Below, piece by piece: positions 56,474 through 64,000 of a stretch of 64,000 nt of DNA. The notes under the pieces are model-generated. The model was not told the origin of the DNA. It saw nothing but the letters and a program-made list of their open reading frames with translations, and did not search any database. The position numbers and the translations under genes are program-made. The DNA is from Daedaleopsis sinensis (taxonomy: Eukaryota > Basidiomycota > Agaricomycetes > Polyporales > Polyporaceae), in the NCBI GenBank assembly GCA_033807695.1, contig CM066308.1, positions 2,418,001 to 2,482,000 of the forward strand, read 5' to 3'. Position 1 is the first letter of the stretch. Every line of letters begins with the position of its first letter.

Positions 56474-59400
56474 ATGCACGCGCTTCGTCAGGAGATTCTT
56501 CCTCCAAGTGGGGTAGAATTTGCGGCGTGCCTCAGATTCACTCCTTCTACACTATCCAAGGGACCCTCCTCCCAAACCGGACGGACGCTGTTCAATGTCG
56601 TAGTTGCTCGGTCAAGCCTGTTGCGCATCTTCGAGGTCAGAGAGGAAGCGGCACCAGTGTCTACGCACAAGGAAGATGAGAAGGAGCGACGCGGTAGCGT
56701 GCGGAAGGGGACCGAGGCGGTCGAGGGAGAGGTTGAGATGGACGGCGCTGGGGAGGGGTTCGTGAACATGGGCACAGTCAAGGTGAATATGGTCCGGGTA
56801 CCAAATATTTGTCGCCGTCTCAGACCGCAATGCCATTCCACGTTCGCCATCCCGGACCTGTGTGTGCGCGAGTCTCATGAGAACGCCTTGCTGACCTCTT
56901 GTTCGTCTTTGTTTCCTTCAGTCTACTGGTCAGAACGGTGTCCACCATCCACCCACTGTCAATCGGTTCTACCTTGTCCGTGAACACCGTCTTCATGGCA
57001 CCGTCACTGGGCTGGAAGCCGTACGAACTGTACATTCGTTGGAAGACAAGTTGGACAGGCTGTTGGTCTCATTCAAGGATGCCAAGGTGCGTGTTTGACT
57101 ATGAGCGAATGGCAGCCTGTACTGACCTCTCAAACACCAAGATTGCTCTTCTGGAATGGTCGGACCCAATCCACGACGTTATCACCGTTTCAATCCATAC
57201 ATACGAAAGGGCTCCTCAGCTGGTACGTCACATATACTCACTACCGCTTCGCAGCTCCAGTATCTTGACGGTTCCATAGATGGCTCTTGACTCATCGCTT
57301 TTCCGCTCCGAACTTCGCGTCGACCCACAATCCCGTTGTGCCGCGCTTTCTCTCCCAAGGGACGCGTTTGCTATCCTACCGTTTTACCAAAGCCAGGCAG
57401 AACTGGACTTGATGGAACAAGAGACCAGTCAAGCCAGGGACGTACCGTATTCACCGAGTTTCATTCTCGACCTCGCCAACGATGTGGATAAACGAATACG
57501 GAACGTGATAGACTTCGCGTTCTTGCCCGGCTTTCACAACCCAACCATCGCCGTTTTGTGTCAGTATCAGCAGACCTGGACAGGGTACGTATGCAGCCCA
57601 ATATTATGTTTAGCGCATATATATACCTACTACTTTGCAGGCGACTCAAGGAGTACAAGGACACCGTCGGCCTGTATATTTTCACATTGGACCTCATCAC
57701 GAACAACTACCCCGTTATCACTGCCGTGGACAGTCTTCCCTATGACTGTTTTGCACTCACACCATGCTCAACTGCCACAGGCGGTGTGGTCATCCTTGCG
57801 AGCAACTCCATTCTCTTTGTTGACCAGACAGGCCGTCGCGTCATCCTTCCCGTCAACGGATGGCCTCCCAGGGTCAGCGATTTCCCGATGCCCCAACTCA
57901 CACCACAAGAGCAAACGCGCGACCTACTGCTCGAAGGCGCTCGTTTCTCCTTCGTCGACGAACGCACCCTCTTCCTGTTCCTCAGAGATGGGACGGTATA
58001 CCCCGTGGAGCTAATCCAGGACGGGAAGAACGTGTCGCAGATGAAGATGGGCCCTGCACTGTCGCGCACAACCATCCCCACCATTGTCAAACGGGTGGCC
58101 AACGACCATCTCTTCGTTGGGAGCGTCGTTGGGCCTTCTGTACTTCTTCGTACGGCACATGTTGAGGAGGTCATCGTTGATGAGGATGTGGAGATGGCGG
58201 AGGGACCCGCCGCCGTGGTCGACGCCACAACGAACGTAGACATGGTAGACGACGACGACGAAGGCAAGATTTTCTAATTTATCGAGTCTGCTACGTGTAC
58301 ACTGAATATGGGCTGGCAGATTTATACGGTCCGTCGGCAGACGCGGATAACCCCGCAATGAACGGCACGACAAATGGAGTGTCTGACTCTGTTCGAAAGC
58401 GTACTGTCGTCCATCTATCGCTCTGCGATGCGCTTCCAGCCCATGGTCCCATATCGGACATCGCGTTCGGTGTTACGCGGAACGGCGTGAGTGATCTACT
58501 CGTAATGTGGTGTTTAGTACGCATTGTATCTGACAGCCTTACTAGGATCGGCAAGTGCCACAGCTCATCGCTGCCACCGGTTCCGGAAATCTAGGCAGCT
58601 TCCATCTCTTCCAGGCAAGTGAACGTTCGCTAGCTTCTTATGGAGCTTGCCTTATGTTGTACCGTCTTTGCAGAGGGATATGCCTACGCGCTCCAAACGA
58701 AAACTCCATGCCATCGGAGGCGGCCGTGGTATGTGGTCCTTGCCCATTCGCCAGCCCGTGAAAGTGAGTGGTGGAACACTGGAGAAACCCTCAAACGCAT
58801 CCCGGTCGGAGAGCGACACGGTCATTATCAGCACGGACGCAAACCCGGCACCAGGATTGTCTCGCATCGCGACACGCTCATCTCAGTCCGACATCACGAT
58901 AACAACTCGTATTCCGGGCGTGACACTCGGCGCCGCGCCGTTCTTCAATGGCACAGCGATCTTGCACATCATGTTCAATGTAACGAACGTGATTAGGGTG
59001 CTCGAACCTGGTGCGTACCCTAGTAACTGATCGTGTATATGCTGCTTAGGCTGCTGTATGTAGACGGGACCGAGCGACAGAGCATCAAGGACCTAGATGG
59101 TAACGCACCCAGGCCGAGAATCAAGTCTTGTAGCATATGCGACCCGTTCATCCTGATCATCCGTGAGGACGAGACCATAGGGTTGTTCATAGGCGAGCTT
59201 GAACGAGGTAAAATCAGGAGGAAGGACATGTCGCCTATGGGCGAAAAGGTAACTCACCACTTCTTCAGGTGTACATTCGGTTCTGATCCCGCGCGGCCAG
59301 ACGTCGAGGTACCTTGCAGGATACTTCTACACGGACACCACCGGTCTTTTCCAGACGTTAGCGAACGAAGAAGTCCCGAGCGAGGCAGCTACCTCGACTC

Positions 59401-61985
59401 TGAACGGCGCGATGAACCCGGGCACCAAGAGCCAGTGGCTGATCCTCGTTCGCCCACAGGGCGTTGTGGAAGTAAGGCTCTGTTAGACAAGTCCTGCGAC
59501 CAAGCCTGACCTCCTGATGACAGATCTGGACCCTGCCCAAGCTGACACTTGCGTTCTCGACGGCCGTCTTGGCTACTCTTGACACAGTGGTCGCCGATTC
59601 TCTAGACTCTGCCGCTTCGTCGCTGCCGCAGGATCCTCCAAGAAAACCTCAAGAGCTTGATATTGAACAAATTGTCATTGCGCCTCTTGGAGAGTCTCGA
59701 CCGATCCCGCATCTGATTGTAAGTGAACCACGTTGCGCTACAGGCATGGTTGTTTTTGACTAGAATTAACCATCGTTGTAGGTCTTCTTGCGCTCTGGCC
59801 AACTAGCGATCTACGAGGCTGTGGCTGCTGTACCTCCCACAGACCCCTTGCCCTCTACCCGAACGTTGACACTGCTCGTCAAGTTCGTCAAAGTCGCATC
59901 TAGGGCGTTCGACATCCAGCACCCTGAGGAAGAACAAAGGTCGGTTCTCGCCGAGCAGAAACGCATCTCGCGTCTGCTCCTGCCCTTCGTAACCTCTCCC
60001 GCATCCGGCCAGACGTACTCTGGCGTTTTCTTCACTGGCGATCGGCCTTCCTGGATCGTCGCCACGGACAAAGGTGGTGTACGAGTGTTCCCTTCCGGCC
60101 ACAACGTCGTACACGCCTTCACTACATGCTCTCTGTGGGAGTCCAAGGGTGATTTCCTGCTCTATTCCGAAGAGGTGTGCCTTCTCATCACTTTCCCTAC
60201 GACAAATTGGAACTCAATCGCGCAACGCTCAGGGACCGAGTCTCGTCGAGTGGATGCCGGATGTCTTGTTCCACAGTCATCTGCCCTCACGCTCCATCCC
60301 ATGCCCACGGCCATACTCTAACGTCGTATTTGACGTCTCAACCTCACTGGTTGTGGCGTCTTCATCGCTCATGAATAGATTTGCGTCTTACGATGAAGAT
60401 GGGAACATTGTCTGGGAGCCTGATAGTAAGCTTGTCTTTCTCATGTTATCTGTAGCTGACAAGTGCGATGTCGCCCTAGGTCCCAACATCTCTTTCCCTT
60501 ATTGCGAGACCTCGACGCTCGAATTGATTTCGCCTGATGGCTGGGTCACTATGGACGGGTATGTTGCATTCGCCTCGCTCAAGCCAGCACACAAGGCTTA
60601 AACGCGAATTGCTCAGGTTCGAGTTCACTGCGAACGAATTCGTCAATTGTGTGGTATCAGTGCCGCTCGAAACTGTCAGTACCGAGTCTGGGATGAAGGA
60701 TTTTATCGCGGTCGGCACTACAATCAACCGAGGCGAGGATCTCGCAGTCAAAGGCGCGGTAAGTATAAGATATTTTTACCTGGACGAAGTCGTGCTGAAC
60801 GCGCTGCATCAAGGTATACATCTTTGAGATCGTCGAAGTGGTGTCCGACGCAAGCACGAACATGAAGCGTTGGTGGAGATTGAAACTCCTATGCCGCGAC
60901 GACGCCAAAGGTCCAGTGACGTTCTTGTGCGGCATGAACGGATATCTAGTCTCTTCTATGGGACAAAAGGTAAATATCTCGCCACTGCATTCTTACCCGC
61001 GATCTCTTACTCAGCCCTGCACAGATATTCGTGCGGGCCTTTGACTTGGACGAGCGGCTGGTCGGTGTAGCCTTCCTTGACGTCGGGGTGTATGTTACTT
61101 CGTTGCGGGCGGTCAAGAACTTATTGGTGATCGGGGATGCTGTGAAGAGCGTGTGGTTCATCGCGTTCCAGGTCGGTTTATCGACATGCGGTAATCCTCT
61201 GAACTCTTCTGACCGGCTCCCATGATACACAGGAGGATCCATACAAGCTCGTTATCCTCGGGAAGGACCCGCACCATTGCTGTATCACGAGAGCCGACCT
61301 CTTCTTCGCGGACGGGCATGTGTCTATTGTGACTTGTGACGAGGAAGGTGTTGTCAGGACGTACGCATACGATCCTCACGGTAAGTCTCCTCGTCAAAGT
61401 ATGAGGCGATCAACGCTGATGCGCAGCGCAGACCCCGAGTCGAAGAATGGCCAGCATCTTCTCCGCCGCACTGAATTCCACGGTCAAGCCGAATACCGGA
61501 GCTCGTTGCTGGTGGCTCGCAGACCGAAGGCCGGGGATCCTGAAATACCCCACGCCCGGCTCGTATGCGGTACGTTGCCTGCAGGTGGCGCAGTGATTAA
61601 GTATACTGCTGACGGGATCTGTGCAGGCGCCGTTGACGGCTCTTTGTCGACATTGACCTACGTGGACGAGGCCTCCTTCAAGCGCCTACACCTCCTGCAA
61701 GGCCAACTGATCCGCACCGTGCAGCACGTGGCGGCTCTCAACCCAAAAGCATTCCGGTGAGATTCGTCTACGCAGGTGCCTGGGGGTCCCATCGCTGACA
61801 TAGAGGACAGTATGGTGCGGAACGAATACGTCTCGCGGCCGTTGACGAGAGGGATTCTGGACGGAAATCTGCTGGCGATGTTCGAGGATCTGCCCATCGC
61901 TCGCCAGAACGAAGTGACACGCCAGATTGGCACGGACCGGGTGACGGTGCTCAAGGATTGGGCGGCCCTTGTCGGTGCCTGGTGA
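56474..61985 (+). CDS. CFT1: CFT1, cleavage and polyadenylation factor (CPSF160-like)
   Basis: About 20 exons encode roughly 1,430 residues of a three-beta-propeller protein of the CPSF-A/DDB1 superfamily. The start (MHALRQEILPPSGVEFAACL) matches Cft1, as do VVVARSSLLRIFEVREE and the segment LEDKLDRLLVSFKDAKIALL followed by VSIHTYERAPQL. These set it apart from DDB1 and Rse1. Middle propeller parts include LYIFTLDLITNNYPVITAVD, ISDIAFGVTRNG, LIAATGSGNLGSFHLFQ and DPFILIIREDETIGLFIGEL. The C-terminal CPSF-A domain ends in TRGILDGNLLAMFEDLPIAR and a final GAW. The protein helps recognise the polyadenylation signal and scaffolds the cleavage complex in the nucleus. A low-complexity acidic insert lies near 58140-58270, and a MITE-like element starts 21 bases after the stop. 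Confidence 0.94.
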
Positions 61986-62992
61986 ACTCTTGAATCAGGA
62001 CGCTTCTGGTATGTCGGAAATTCCCAGGGTACATCCGGATGAGGTCAGCATTCCCATCTTATCCCGAATACATCCGGATGGATTTCCAAACGCAAGCTTT
62101 TATTTACCGCTTACCGAAGCTTACCTCATGATTTTCCTAGACTATAATAATTTATAATAATCCCTCTCTGGATGCGGTGGCTGACCGTCAGGATGATCCT
62201 GATTATCCCGATGCATCCCGATGCTCATCGGCAATTTCCGACATACCAGTTGTTGTACACGTTACTTATCAGAACGCAGTGGACACACGCATAGGATTCA
62301 CGAATAGAGAAAGCAATCCATCGACAGTACCGAGCGCACCAGCAGCAGCACGACCCAGAAAAATTCCACAGCAGGATAGCATGCACATGTACAGGTACAC
62401 GGAAGCAGATTTAAGGGGACTTTATGATTTTGGAGGCCGGGAATATGCTAGGGAGGAACGTACAAATGGCATGTGTGTTGCATATGAGACAGCGACATTG
62501 AATGCAGGACTATGATGGTACAGTATGCGTGAGTGAAGAGCTGCCACAGACGGGCCATATGAGGATGCTAGTCCGGATCCATAAATCACAACGGTATAAG
62601 ATGCGAGGACACGCCCCGCGTGAAGCTTTGAAGTGCGGGGTGGGGTGGGGGGCTCGAGATACACTGGGGGTGCAACTAACGGTAGCGAAAAGTACGAAGG
62701 GATGTATGTAGGAAGTAATGCAGCGAAAGCCTAGAGCTTAAAAGGTGAAGCGACAGCAGGGATGCGACATAGCATAGCGAGATAATCAAACAAATGCGGA
62801 CCCAGGGCGAATTCTTTCTTCAGCATGCGTACGCCGTCGCCAGAACGTGCCATTGCTATCACGATGACCTGGTCGATGGCGACCAGCTCTCGCATCCTGG
62901 AATGTGTGGAAGCAAGCACACGGCGAGCTCATGAGATGGCGAAGAGATGGAACCGTCCGCGGGTTGACAAACAAAAACCGCAGCGACAGAGA
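61986..62992. other. Intergenic, convergent genes, with a MITE-like element
   Basis: This 1 kb contains the 3' region of CFT1, a 244-base inverted-terminal-repeat element (62006-62249, listed separately) and the 3' region of the Mps1-type kinase gene. No gene is supported. Confidence 0.7.
62006..62249. mobile_element. MITE-like element with 17-bp terminal inverted repeats
   Basis: The left end CTGGTATGTCGGAAATT (62006-62022) is the exact reverse complement of the right end at 62233-62249. The 244-base body has no open frame of note. It is AT-rich in the middle (a TATAATAATTTATAATAATCC-like core near 62139) and has sub-repeats: ACATCCGGATG occurs at 62031 and again about 40 bases later, and ATCCCGATGC twice near the right end. 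Size, perfect termini and lack of coding capacity fit a non-autonomous DNA transposon. Flanking bases are TT on both sides, compatible with a very short target duplication but not proof. It sits inside the probable 3' untranslated region of CFT1. Confidence 0.65.
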
Positions 62993-64000
62993 TCATGGCA
63001 ATGCTGCCTCGTCCTCTACGCCGAGTGCTGCATTGCGGTTTATCCTCTTCAGCTCCGTGACAAGGCGCTACGCAATCCCATCAGCAACGTCTCCAAGATG
63101 TTCCCAGCTAAGTGAACGTACCAGAGCATCAGCCTCGATGGCCTCGTCCGTCCAATCTTGCACGTCGGAGCGCTCGAGGCCGAGACGGAGGCCGTAGATG
63201 AGCAGCTGCTTCATGAAATGCGGGTTGATGATCGTCTCGTTCTCGCCGCACTGCAACTCGAGCGGTCTGGAGGAAGGCGTCGACGTCGGCGCACTCGGGC
63301 TAGCGTCGGCTAAGGGGACCCGTGGTTAAGGATGCGCGCACAAGGACGGGAACGAGGAGGATGACGGGAGACTCACGTTCCAGCCAGTTCTGCTGCAGCA
63401 GCTCAGGGATGGTCGCCCGCGCCTTCGGATTCCGCACGAGACAGGCCTTGAGCGTCTTGATAATGTTGGCCGGCACGCGCACCTTGAGGTGGTCGAGCTT
63501 CTGCGGGGGCGAGTCCGAGGGGGCCGCGTCTTTCCGCTTGCCCGCGACGGGGACCGCGAATTCGGGGAAGTCGATCACGTGGTCCTCATCCGCGATGGCC
63601 TTCATCTTCTGCAAAGGGTTGTTGTACGCAGCGAAGGGAGGCATGCCGTACACCATTTGGTAGAGAATGCAGCCGAGAGACCAGACGTCAGACGGGCGCC
63701 CGACCTTCAACCGGCGCATGCCCTCTTGCAGTTCGATTGCCTCGGGCGACATGTAGTTCACAGTGCCGACTTGGTGGTCGCGCTGGATGTTCGTGGTGTC
63801 GTTGGCAATCGCATTTGCAATACCGAAGTCGATGAGTTTCAGCTGGCCTTTCACGAGAACAAAGTTCGCAGGCTTCAGGTCCGAGTGGACAATCTTCTCC
63901 TCGTGAATGATGTGTACGGCTTCGAGCATCTGAACCGAGCCGTTAGCCCGAATATCAAACATAGGATAACACAGCGGGAACATACCTGTTTCCAATAGTA
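62993..64000 (-). CDS. Mps1/Mph1-type checkpoint kinase, 3' part
   Basis: The gene is cut by the right window edge, and only the C-terminal half of the kinase domain and the tail are present. The edge exon reads YYWKQ, followed by an intron and [20 protein letters not shown]. The catalytic loop is HSDLKPANF, the metal-binding loop is IDFGIA, and the activation segment is [20 protein letters not shown], a near-diagnostic signature of Mps1/TTK kinases. [20 protein letters not shown] and the final helices ([15 protein letters not shown]) complete the lobe. Two short exons then give [20 protein letters not shown] and a last [15 protein letters not shown] with a TGA at 62993. The kinase acts at kinetochores in the spindle-assembly checkpoint and in spindle-pole duplication. 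Confidence 0.93.

Overview
The window reads as nuclear DNA of a filamentous basidiomycete, most likely an Agaricomycete. The genes are dense and lie on both strands. Almost all are split by many short introns (about 40-100 bases) with GTRNGT-type donors. One protein belongs to the DUF6533 membrane family, which is typical of mushroom-forming fungi, and the one large mobile element is a Tad-like LINE retrotransposon. No rRNA, tRNA or CRISPR array was seen. Exon models were assembled by hand from splice signals, reading phase and family knowledge, so internal boundaries are less certain than gene ends.

Left arm (1-14 kb). An unrecognised 15-exon gene (332-3153, minus) and an unrecognised 9-exon gene (11261-13992, plus) point away from each other. 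The space between their start codons is filled by a nearly complete LINE (ORF1, ORF2 and a 12-A tail). This is the accessory and least explained part of the window.

14.5-28 kb. Endosulfine (signalling), a secreted SRPBCC-fold protein, DNA polymerase alpha subunit B (POL12), a mitochondrial CitE/CLYBL-type lyase sharing a 179-base divergent promoter with a questin-oxidase-like gene, and a DUF6533 multi-pass membrane protein.

28-42 kb. A very large Furry/Mor2/Tao3 cell-morphogenesis scaffold, DAHP synthase (shikimate entry), Tim9 (mitochondrial import chaperone) and a PrxQ/Dot5-type peroxiredoxin, with a 1.9 kb gene-poor gap at 38.1-40.0 kb.

42-64 kb. A peroxisome-targeted acyl-CoA ligase, a Cwf19-like splicing factor, an alpha/beta hydrolase, a nucleotidyltransferase-like protein, a zinc-knuckle protein, V-ATPase subunit c, a SET-domain methyltransferase, CFT1 (mRNA 3'-end processing) and the 3' part of an Mps1-type checkpoint kinase cut by the window edge. 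A 244-bp MITE-like element with perfect 17-bp inverted termini begins 21 bases after the CFT1 stop codon.

The genes from 14.5 kb onward are mostly single-copy housekeeping functions (replication, RNA processing, mitochondria, morphogenesis) and do not form a metabolic cluster. The most novel material is the pair of intact but unrecognised multi-exon genes flanking the LINE, and the MITE-like element.
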